Assembly (NCBI GenBank): GCA_951640165.1
Contig: OX621244.1
Coordinates: 13,038,001-13,102,000, forward strand
DNA length: 64,000 nt
Direction: 5' to 3'
Source: Pseudoips prasinana
Taxonomy: Eukaryota > Arthropoda > Insecta > Lepidoptera > Nolidae
Shown here one piece after another: positions 55,083 through 64,000 of this stretch. Position numbers and translations under genes: made by a program. The notes beneath the pieces were generated by a model. That model was not told the origin of the DNA. It was given only the letters and a program-made list of their open reading frames with translations, and did not search any database. Position 1 is the first letter of the stretch. The number at the start of each line of letters is the position of its first letter.

Positions 55083-55365
55083 TGCAGGGTTACTTGTAAA
55101 ATACCAACAACCTCGCAGGACTAGGAAGCTAACACCATAAGCAACAACTTACTCTACGGGCATTGCAAAGATTACGCAAGCCGCCTGGTTACATATTATT
55201 TACGATGCACGTAGAGTTATAAACATTCAAGTGGTAAATTAATTAATATAAACTTTTTACAAAAAAAAAATACAAATTATCAAAAGTTGTAAAATAAATG
55301 TTGTTGCTTATGGTTTTAGCTATCTAGTCCTGTGAGGTAATTGGTGCTTTACAAGTTACCCTGTA
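55083..55365. mobile_element. MITE with about 65-bp terminal inverted repeats, possibly hAT
   Basis: The left end 'cagggttacttgtaaaatac' pairs with the complement of the right end 'cagggtaacttgtaaagcac'; similarity continues through 'accataagcaacaac'. The CAGGG terminus and imperfect 8-bp flanks ('tagatatg', 'taaatata') suggest hAT. Non-coding. Confidence 0.75.
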
Positions 55366-55531
55366 AATATACAACGTGTAACAGAAAGTGTGAACGTAAC
55401 TTAAGGGGGTTATAGGGTATCAGGACGGCTACCTATGGACGAAACTTCAAACAGAAATAATCATTTTTTATTCAACTAGTAATTTATTTTTCTATCGACA
55501 ACCTAAATCAACAAGTAAGATTACCGACAGA

Positions 55532-56329
55532 TTGCACGGGGCCTGCCCACGCAGCGTCTTCCGGTTCAAATACTATTTTTTTTTTAATTGTGAAGTAATA
55601 ACTAAAATGATATCTTTTTAATAAAACAAAAAGACGCTATAAGTAAACAATTGCACTCAAGTCACCACCACACAATGTTACGTCATTGTATAGCCAAGCT
55701 GATACACTGGCCAAGGTAAATACCAGCCTTTGGGTCCCCGAAGTTTCAACAAAGCGCCTGGACAAGTCTCACAGAAGTATTGAATGATATAACGATCTTT
55801 TAATACCATTAAAAAGGCTTATTGATAGTCTGAATAGGTAGAAAGAAAGAGAGAGGTAATTCTCAAAATTAAAATTGTATATATATAAATAGGACGAGCC
55901 TGTTGGCGTGGATGGCAAATGCTGCCTTTTCGCGCCAAAGGTTGTGTGTTCGATTCCCACCCAGGACGGATATTTGTGTGCATGAACAAGTCTGTTTGTC
56001 CTGAGTCTGGATGTAATTATCTATATAAATGTTTATTTACAAAATAAAAGTAATGTAGTATATCAGTTATCTGGTTTCCATAGTACAAGCTCTGGCCGTG
56101 TGTAAATAATGTCCCAAGATATTATTATTACTATAAAGAGTTTATATACAAACATTTAACCCTGAAATTTTCTTACGAAGACGACATTTGATTACACACG
56201 ATTCAAGCATTAAAAGTTTCAGCAAAACATGTAACTGAACACACACAAGCATTCGCACTTAGCAGAAATTTGCCATATTTCATGAAACTTCAAAATCCCA
56301 GCCTTGTTTACATTTCGCCCTGTTTTATA
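55532..56329. repeat. Paralogous block X, empty copy
   Basis: 798 bp with the uninterrupted target 'aacgatcttttaatacc' at about 55790, exactly where the LINE sits in the other copy. A SINE-C copy lies at 55892-56125. Few substitutions separate the copies. Confidence 0.9.
55892..56125 (+). mobile_element. SINE-C copy inside empty block X
   Basis: Complete plus-strand copy with perfect 'gttcgattcccacccagg'. Retains the 'acaaaataaaagtaatgtag' segment lost in the other block. Confidence 0.8.
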
Positions 56330-56684
56330 ATCGTCATTATTTAAGGGTGACGTGACGTCACTCTGACGGTTGCGTTTTGACATTTTAATGTGCCATTTTG
56401 TACCGGAGCAGTTTAATGCCAAACGCTTTTGTTGCCAGTACGCCAGATCTGGCGATTTATGTTGGCTGGAACATAATTTACTGGCTGTTTTCCCCGTATA
56501 CCTGGAATATGCTTTGTCAGATACAAAGTTGATGTATTGGAATTTATTAGCGCTCAGATAGGAGCGCGTCAATAAGGAGACGTTAGCTTTTCTTGTTTTT
56601 CAGGAAGATAGACAAATAATTAAGTTTTGAACTTTCAAACATTATAAGTAGATAAGTATATGAGGCGGTCATTGCCAGTTGCAC
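56330..56684. other. Short region with a CRE palindrome
   Basis: 'GTGACGTCAC' at 56352-56361 contains the full CRE octamer TGACGTCA. The frames on both strands show no family. Possibly a promoter fragment of an element. Confidence 0.35.
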
Positions 56685-56905
56685 TCACCGGTCCGTAAGG
56701 GATCGGCGGGGTAAAGCACCTAGGCACGCGGTTAATCCATAGATGGGTGACCGTTCAAGTGGTTTAATTTCTGAGCGTCTCCGTGCTTCGGAGGGCACGT
56801 TAAGCTATCAACAAGAGCCGATAAGCCATTTCGCAGGCCTACTGGCTGACTTGAACAACTCTGACGCCAGGGTAACCACTGCCCATACGATAAAGATGAA
56901 AGTTA
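56685..56905 (+). mobile_element. 5S-rRNA-like SINE, copy 4
   Basis: 'gggatcggcggggtaaagc', 'atagatgggtgaccg' (matches the 5S box C text closely), 'tctccgtgcttcggaggg' and 'taaccactgcccatacg'. It gives the best 5S match in the window. Confidence 0.7.
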
Positions 56906-59748
56906 AGTGTTTAATGTTTTATTTCTAAGATGATGTTTACCGTTAGCCTAGGAAGCTTTCACTGCTGCACCGGACTATAGTTTGCTCGAGCCGACCAGCG
57001 AATAAAACTACCAGCTAAGTATAGTAAGTAAGTTGAATCCTGGTTATTACTGAAGTGAAGATGCAGGAGAGGGTCATCGCGGGACTTTCGTCCGTTCGAG
57101 TGTCGGAGAAGGCAATTCGTCGATACCAATGTAAACAAAGGGTCATGAAGGATGCTTGTAGTTGTGGCGCGTTCCGATCCCTTCAGTTTAAGTGTCATGG
57201 GTGTCCCTGATGTTTTTCACTTGATCTCACCGTCCAGATTATCCAAGGTGTCCATGAGTTGGAAATCACAAAGGCGATCAAGTAGATACACTCTATGTGA
57301 CCTGAAATTGGTAAGACCGCCTTTACCATTTAAATGTTTAGCGGGCTATGCAGTTTTGTGGGATATGATTTGAAAGTAGAATTTGGCACATAAGCAGATT
57401 ACTTTGGTATATACATAATTATATGTTTGTCTAGAAAATGACACTACACTACACGTGGAGTGCAGTGCAGTGTCAGTGTAATAGCAACAGAATATGACGC
57501 AAAAATTTAAATATAGCTCGCTTGCGCTCTATATGCCTTTGATATTATAAAATCAAAGAGCGCGTGCGAATCAGTATATACCAAATCATAACACACGACA
57601 GATAATGTTGACCTAACGATTGCAGAGACTTGTAGCTTTTCAATCGATGCAGAGGTCGTGAGAAAAAATTATACAAAGTCCCAATTCAGTACTTTTTAAG
57701 ATCACTCGCATAAACAATGTTGCACATTTAAAATCGCGGGCTTTTTGAATAAACGTAATTTATTGCATTTTTACTATTTCCTATTTTTATTTGGATAAAC
57801 TTCAGCTAACATACTGCGGCTAACAGAGTTATTAGAGGGACTGCCTTATGACCTAGAAACCCATATGGAATTCTATAAGCATTCTGACTTACTTTAATCA
57901 TAGTTTTGTAACGCAGTCATATAAGCTTGACATGTCTACCGGGGCCTAGGACTAAACGGAGGGTAGCTCTTTAAGAACGCCTTCAGAGGTGTTGGTAAAA
58001 AGGCTAGCCCAAAGCCCCGAAACACATGTTAATTTTTACGTAAAGTGTATTTTGACCGGGAATCGAACTCACGGCTTCCTTGGAAGACATAGACCGTTTG
58101 GATATAAAGATCGTCAACATTATTGCCTTGTGGATTATTTTTGTTTAATGAGCTATAGTAACGATTCTGAAGTTGTCATCAACTAACTTGGATCATTAAA
58201 TGTTAATAACCGCAAACACTGTAAATTGCCGAGTGCAGCAGTAAGTCCTTTAGAATCTCAAAATTCTTACGATATTATGGTAACAGACTGGTCTATCAAA
58301 TTGATTGGTAGAATCAATATTTCAAAGTAAGCTCCGTTGAGTGAAACCATTTGCCTGGGCTTTTGCGCTCTCGTTTAACGACTGTCATAGATCGTCACAT
58401 TGTTATTTTATGGCAATGTGGAAGGCACCTACTTACTTAACCATTAGTATTGTTCTTATCCCTTTGAGGTCAAATTTCTAAATGAAGTTCGGGGGCGTGG
58501 TTAAGACGATGCATTGATACACAAAAATAATCAAACAGTGGGCAAAATGGTATACAAATCTACGCGCGAACTAATATCGAAGGGAATATGTTTGTGAGAC
58601 ATTCAGCTTTTTCAATGCACTTAATAGTTTTACTATTCTAAAGAGTTTTACACGTCCAATAACTATATTTCTGTTCGCATTTAAAATAATCTATTCCGCT
58701 AAAAGTTGACACTTCATTTTTGTTACATTGATTTAGTTTAACAAATATAAAAAGTAATATCGAAAACGCGAAGTGTTGGAATGGAATGAAATGGAAGTTG
58801 ACAATGTGGGAATTTTAAACACATACAGGTTAAGTCAGAGTATAAATAAAAAAAAAAGAATTACAGTGTTCAATAAATTAAAAAAATACAAATAAAATAA
58901 AATTAAACGTTACGTAGGCTAGTAATAATCTGGTATATCCTCGCAATTAGTTCGTCCGAGAATCTGAGAATATCGTCTTGCATTGAGAATTAAATGGGGA
59001 AATAATACTGATTTGATTTCCAACCGCCAAGTTCTTCAATGATTCCCGATCTGATTGATGCTCATAAATCAGCTCCTTCAGTGTGAAGAGAGCTGATCTT
59101 ACTTCAAATCCACAGTCGCCTTTGTCGTAAGACTGATATATAAATACGAAACTTGTGACTTGGAGTTAACCATAGCTTTGAGGAATATTTTATTCATAAT
59201 GTGTTACAATATTGCTGTGCTGTAAAACTAGACTTTATTCTATTTCGTATAGCTAATAAAAAAATTATAATGTCTGCCCAATAATTTCTTTAATGTTGGT
59301 AGATTTTTGTCTTTACAATCTCATATCAAAAGAAATATGTCAGACCTAACACCTTACCATATCTTACCCTAAAACCTTTAACCTAAAACCATAAAACCAG
59401 ACCTTCTCTAATACTACGTTTTTGGAATGCCAGCAACAGCATTCTCAAAGTTATTGCTTCTAGGTTTGACTACCATATCCAACAACACTGGGTAAGGGCT
59501 GTCAGTCCATTGATAATCCTTACCCAGTGTACTTATAAGTAAGAGACTGACATCACTAACATAGTTATTATATTGTATATTTTTTATTTCGGTAAAATTT
59601 ATCCATTTGGTGTTAGTAAAATAAAATTAATCTGTTTTAATATTGGAGAGCTAAAGTCAGTTATAAAGTAATATTGTTACTAACATAATAACTAAATATG
59701 TTACCTTGCCTGAAATAAACGATTTTCTATTCTATTCTATACTAACAG
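56906..59748. other. No gene; tRNA-like relic at about 58050-58120
   Basis: 'accgggaatcgaactcacgg' near 58058 is an inverted B-box region of a decayed SINE. 57060-57330 is less AT-rich and resembles a LINE relic but no frame is convincing. A 13-bp inverted repeat 'acactgggtaagg' lies at 59485-59530. 'cagtgcagtg' short repeats near 57460. Confidence 0.45.
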
Positions 59749-60439
59749 CCCAAGCAGCAAAATTATCCTATAGTGCAGACGTTATAGGACTCCAGCACTT
59801 TTAATGTTCTCTTAAGGGTTCTAGTTTTTGCTGCATCGCTTATAATAGCAAGCATGGAGTTAGTTGGGCCTTATAGTATATCTCCTCCTATACATTAACT
59901 TATAATTACTTATAGGCCGAAATTAAAGGTCAAATATAAGCTTGGGTGACCTATAAAAGTATCGCGAGGGCGTAAACGCACTCAAGAGCAGATAAACTGG
60001 TAAGCTATGCTTATAACTACTAACAAGAAACATTATAGAACCACTATAAGTAAAGTACACCAATAAGAGTGATAAACAGAACTAAACATTCTGGATACTA
60101 TTTGCATTTATTACTTGGTTTTATAAGGGTTTATAAATTTACTTTACAGAACAATTATCAGTAAAATGGAGCGGTTATATAGTGGTATAAACCAATATCG
60201 TTATAATCTTAAAACGCTTATAAAGGTTTAATATAATATACTTAGTATCCAAAACTATATCCGTGGTGTCCTGAACAAGAAAACATTGATTTATAATGGT
60301 CTTGCAAATTCTGTTATAGTCTCAGTACGGATATTTTGATTTTGTTGAATCGTAGAAATATGAGAAGGTTCCGTACAAAATTGTTATTGTGAAAATTTAA
60401 GACAAAATGTTTATTTTAATGACTCTGCACGAAAAAACG

Positions 60440-60625
60440 TTTAATCGATAAAAGCAATTTTAAATGTAGACTTGGAAGATTGTGTTAGTGAGGAACCTGT
60501 ACAAGAAGATGAATGCGATATTGAAAACTATTCCAATTTTCAACTACATAGCGATCTTAGAAAATGGGCAGTAGAATACAATACGACATGCGGCATTCAA
60601 TTCTTTATTAGAAATTTTGAATAAA
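60440..60625 (+). pseudogene. Short coding relic in the 2.37-kb transposon
   Basis: The plus frame reads 'NVDLEDCVSEEPVQEDECDI', then 'LHSDLRKWAVEYN' to a TAA. 'LR+WA..+N' followed by a hydrophobic stretch reminds me of short element-encoded proteins in insects, but this is weak. It faces the minus-strand relic, which suggests an internal inversion or chance. Confidence 0.3.
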
Positions 60626-60767
60626 TGTATTTGTTAAGTTTGTTTCAAATTCTTTAAGTTCTCTTAGATTTCTTATAACATGTCTACATCTACGTCTTCT
60701 TGCTTTCTTGAAACGGTCATTGGATGTACGAGTTTAATTCATTCTGAATCTCTCTTCGACACAGCAC

Positions 60768-61136
60768 TCAGCACATGTTAGTTTGTATTTCATAAAGTGC
60801 ATTTTGATTTGGTATGATGGTTTTAATGTCTTCTTTGATTGACTTTACTTCATGTTGAAGTTGTGGAATTTGACCATCCTCGACAGGCTGTATTTGGTTA
60901 TCCGTGTTGTAAAGAACGAAATGTTGAGCATTTAAACTGACATCTGACAGTGTTTCTTCTGCTTCTGTTATGACAAGTTGAGGGTTTTGCGCGACAAAAG
61001 AAGATACAGGTAAAATTGCTGAACCGGATTGAATGGTAGCCGAGTTTTGTTGTAAATGAAGTGATCTTGTAGTATTTGAACGAGTATCTTCACGAGAGAC
61101 CGTTGGCATCTCACTAATTTGGTCTTGATCACGGTT
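60768..61136 (-). pseudogene. Probable transposon-encoded exon, unknown function
   Basis: On the minus strand a strong acceptor (branch-like 'ttgctaac', then 'tttattgtttcacag') precedes 61136. An open frame then runs 'NRDQDQISEMPTVSRED' through a Gln/Ser/Thr-rich segment and a coiled-coil-like 'LQHEVKSIKEDIKTI' to TGA at 60768. An ATG further upstream opens a signal-like hydrophobic start, but it lies in the predicted intron and is probably spurious. Function not recognised. Confidence 0.35.
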
Positions 61137-62227
61137 CTGTGAAACAATAAACCAAGTTAGCAAGGGAAAGCACAAAAATAGAAGTAGAAAATATTTCAAA
61201 CAATTTTTAAAGCTCGAAAATCCCTTTTAGTTAAAAAGCTATCGACGTCCAGAAACATTACCATTTTCACACCTGACACCTAAACAAAAATATGAAAATA
61301 AGACATCGGTACCTAATAACAACATAGAGTAACATTAAAATATTTGCGGAACTCTAATTCCAAACAATATGGCCAAGCAATAGTTCTGATATTTACCATT
61401 TTTAAACAAAGTACGCCTATAACAGTTTGTTAATGTATTTAGGAAGACCAAGTTTGTCAAGATGGCGACTTTTCGTTGTATGTCTTACTGAAACCAACAT
61501 TATTTTAAAGTTCAACTTCATGAAAACGTGAATTTCGAGGGGCGTTTAAAAATTTTGACAAAAAACTTATTACACTTCACCGAAAATATACCTGCGCCAT
61601 GCACATTCAAACACGGCTTCACTTATTGTTAACTAACACCCTACTCTTATTCTAGATAATATTTATTATAGAAATATAATAACTTACCTTTATCAATATT
61701 AATTAATCTTTACAAATGTGCATAGCAACATTCACCAATTCACATCACTTTGTATGAGCTTGTAAGATGTTCACTGTGTACGTTATTGTCGTGTTTGGTT
61801 CCATTTAGCGCTCATAGTTAGCTTCGCGAGAGCAAATAGTTCTACGTGGTCTAACTATAAGGTTACTATTGTCGTGATTGGTTCCATTAAGCGCTGATAG
61901 TTGGCTTCGCGGGAGAAAATAGTTTTACATAGTCCAACTATATGGCCGTTATTGGTCAAAATGGTATTCACCAAGTCTACTATAGATATTTAATTAGCTA
62001 AAATACGCCTATAAATTGGGCCCTTTTCCGTGGTTATAATTGCTTACTATTCCGTTATAGTCCTAATGAAATGGTGGTTCCAGGACAATTACTAGACCAC
62101 ATTTTGCTGCTTGGGAGTGGTCTACCACATAAAAGCCTTTAAAACATTCCGCCACAAATCTGTTCAACTGTACTAGATTAAGAGCTGCCGCAGACGCACC
62201 ATAATCTTCGATATAAGTGTTCTTCAA

Positions 62228-63330
62228 GTGCAGTAGTATAAATATAATAGCTTGATATTATTTCTTTTATGTACAAGATAGGTAGGTCGTAGCTTTCTTA
62301 GCTTTATGAGCAGCTAGAATGAGAAAGAACCTCAAGCTTACGGAGTAAACTGTCATCTCCTGACGGTAAGGGCAACATAAATCGCATAACTCATTATTGA
62401 CCCATCAGTGCCTCTAGCACGAGTTCCTGCAGTTTACTTACTCGATCACACGTAAAGTTTCCTCCCATACATTGAGTACCAGCGCCTCTCGCGGAAACTA
62501 TTAAGAACTAAAACTCTGGTGCTCAATGTATGGGACGAAACTGTACGTGTGAGTAAGTAAACTGCAGGAACTCGTGCTCTAGCCTCTAGGCACAGGGAGA
62601 TTAACCAACAAGGAGATAATAAAGGACTCTGGTGTTCTAAAACTTTTGGAACCTTAATCACGCACATGACTAGTTTATTTAGACAATAATTCTAGTACGT
62701 AGTACCAGTAGGTACATAATGAATGGTGAAGATATTACCTCAGTAAATTTGCTTGTATAGCAAATCACCATGTCTTAACCAAGCAGATATTATAACTTTC
62801 TTTCAATTGAAATTTTTAAGATTAGTTGGATAGCCAACTATTCTAGAAAATGTTTACTGGTATGAATTCCGAACACGTTTGATATATGCCACGGATTCTA
62901 CAGAAACTTGAAAGGTGTCAGACACGTCACACGCGATACAATTTTGCAAGCAATTTTGAGAATTTTAGCTGAAAAGTTGTCAAATAGAAAGTGTCAATTA
63001 TATTTAGACTAGTCGGGTGAAAAATTTACAAACATTTCAGATTTAAAAAGCCGATTAGCCGATTCAAAGCGCCATATTATTTTAATCGAAATATCGGATC
63101 CTTATATTTTGTGCTAGTTACAGCCTACAGCTAACCTTCCTCTTTCGCCGTCAGGCCTCGGTCACTAAGTCAGCAAAGGCAGAGCGGAGGCGGTGGCGGC
63201 GGCGCGTTACAATGCATACATTTGAAACTGGCCTCGAATGCAGCGCTGTAGCGGCGCAGGGAGAGCGCGGCGAGCGACGTACGAGCGGTGCGTACCAATC
63301 TTACGGTGCCCGCGGGTCTGCATTGCAGTA
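62228..63330. repeat. Repeat Q, copy 2, carrying a fold-back insertion
   Basis: Collinear with 53592-54535. It differs by the 184-bp insert at 62409-62592, a shorter G-rich core at 63180-63200, and scattered substitutions. Confidence 0.85.
62409..62592. mobile_element. 184-bp fold-back MITE inserted in repeat Q
   Basis: Near-perfect arms of about 75 bp ('gcacgagttcctgcagttta' and 'catacattgag' against their complements) flank a loop of about 30 nt. 'cag' lies on both sides (62406-62408, 62593-62595). Copy 1 of repeat Q has 'cccatcagggag' uninterrupted, proving the insertion and its limits. The frame across it (62446-62667 minus) is a by-product. Confidence 0.9.
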
Positions 63331-64000
63331 GTATTTGAGTTGTAGTTCTTTTTTGCTAATGACCGCAGTTACAAAATGCCCGGCAACGTGTTGGAGTATA
63401 TTATCGCAATGATTTTTGATAGAACAGCAATATAGAATAGCAAAGACGGAAACCATAAAGATAAGAGGGTAATTAACCGGTTATGGGAAAAGTCTCTCCT
63501 TTTTGCTTCCTCGCCCAGTAGTAGGAATTTACATCCTCTTTTGCACAGAACCGGTTCAAAAAAAGATCGACGATTTCTTTTTCTACCTGAATTCCGATTT
63601 ATTATCAAAATTCAGGAAGAAAAAGATATTATCGATCCTTTTTTAAATAAAAATTGGTAAAAAAACTTTTTAAGTTAAACGGTTTTATGTTAAACATACA
63701 TTGTAATGTTTAACAATTGTACTAAAAGCTAAAAAAGAATAAAATAGATACAGTCGTGGGCATTATAAACATATGCATAGACTAGACTAAAATAAAACCG
63801 TGGGGCACGTCAATTGTCTACAATCGTTGAAAATGCTCGTTTTGTAGTGTCACGCGATAATAAGACAGTTGTTCAACCGACAACGATGGACGAGTGGCAA
63901 GTAGGGCTAGAATTTTGAAACAAGCTAGCGAGCTCGACTATAAGCGAGTTTTAGGGTTTCATAGTGTTAAGCGAGTGTTTACTTTAATCATACGTTTTGT
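63331..64000. other. No recognisable feature
   Basis: AT-rich; a minus frame at 63369-63608 has no family. 'ttttttcttcctgaatt' and its near-complement around 63580-63630 form a small inverted repeat. Confidence 0.5.

Larger units (their letters stand above)
59749..62115. mobile_element. Unclassified 2.37-kb DNA transposon
   Basis: Perfect 15-bp terminal inverted repeats: 'cccaagcagcaaaat' at 59749-59763 and its complement at 62101-62115. The left about 580 bp is studded with (C/T)TATA(A/G) motifs (roughly twenty by eye), and fewer occur in the right 300 bp. Such subterminal repeats usually bind a transposase. Only coding relics lie inside. No clear target duplication ('ag' at most). Confidence 0.7.

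Noticed and set aside
52748..55960. Two similar minus-strand frames starting 'MGIEHTTFGAKRQH'
   Set aside because: Both are antisense to the SINE-C heads in the two X blocks; similarity comes from the SINE.
56685..56800. Possible 5S rRNA gene
   Set aside because: Only parts match 5S order, the sequence is diverged and it continues as a dispersed repeat. No 5S terminator or tandem cluster.

Overview
The window looks like intergenic or intronic DNA from an insect, most likely a moth or butterfly. It is AT-rich and has no confidently recognisable host gene. It is packed with interspersed repeats of kinds I know from Lepidoptera: tRNA-headed SINEs, short Helitron-like elements ending in 'gcacagCTAG', 'ccgactcgcacttggccgg' repeats, mariner, and LINE tails ending in (GAT)n or poly(A). 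The lepidopteran call rests on remembered repeat styles, not on a search. Repeat family names used here (SINE-A/B/C/N, HEL-D/E/L, MITE-G and so on) are local labels.

Layout. 1-5.6 kb holds SINEs, two LINE C-terminal fragments, a hAT-type MITE with a perfect 8-bp target duplication, and one weak candidate for a host first exon (promoter-like signals at 5349-5381, ATG at 5456). 7-12 kb holds SINE and Helitron-like copies plus a 141-bp palindromic MITE. 13.0-15.3 kb holds two tandem arrays: 12 x 85 bp, visibly derived from the left end of a MITE, and about 6 x 161 bp. 16.5-26.5 kb is a dense mosaic: a twin-primed LINE tail, 5S-rRNA-like SINEs, seven Helitron-like copies (one carrying a nested TA-flanked MITE), long perfect palindromes and a decayed mariner. 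28.4-29.7 kb is a complete mariner with matching ends and an uninterrupted transposase. 31.3 kb is a MITE containing 51-bp tandem repeats. 36.1-36.9 kb is the tail of an LTR retrotransposon (broken integrase, polypurine tract, probable LTR). 39.8-40.6 kb is a deleted TA-flanked DNA transposon. 47.3-52.8 kb is a nearly full-length but broken I-clade-like LINE (ORF1 with zinc knuckles; ORF2 with endonuclease, reverse transcriptase and RNase H). It sits inside a repeat whose empty version lies 5 kb away at 55.5-56.3 kb. 53.6-54.5 and 62.2-63.3 kb are two copies of an unclassified repeat with a CpG-rich core; the second carries a 184-bp fold-back insertion. 59.7-62.1 kb is an unclassified 2.37-kb transposon with 15-bp terminal inverted repeats and many subterminal TATA(A/G) motifs.

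The coding potential is therefore that of selfish elements. Only the mariner transposase at 28.5 kb looks capable of making a full protein. Several insertions can be ordered in time by nesting (SINE-B in SINE-C, a MITE in a Helitron-like copy, a LINE in a MITE, a LINE in a repeated block, a fold-back in block Q). No CRISPR array, rRNA gene or genuine tRNA gene was found.
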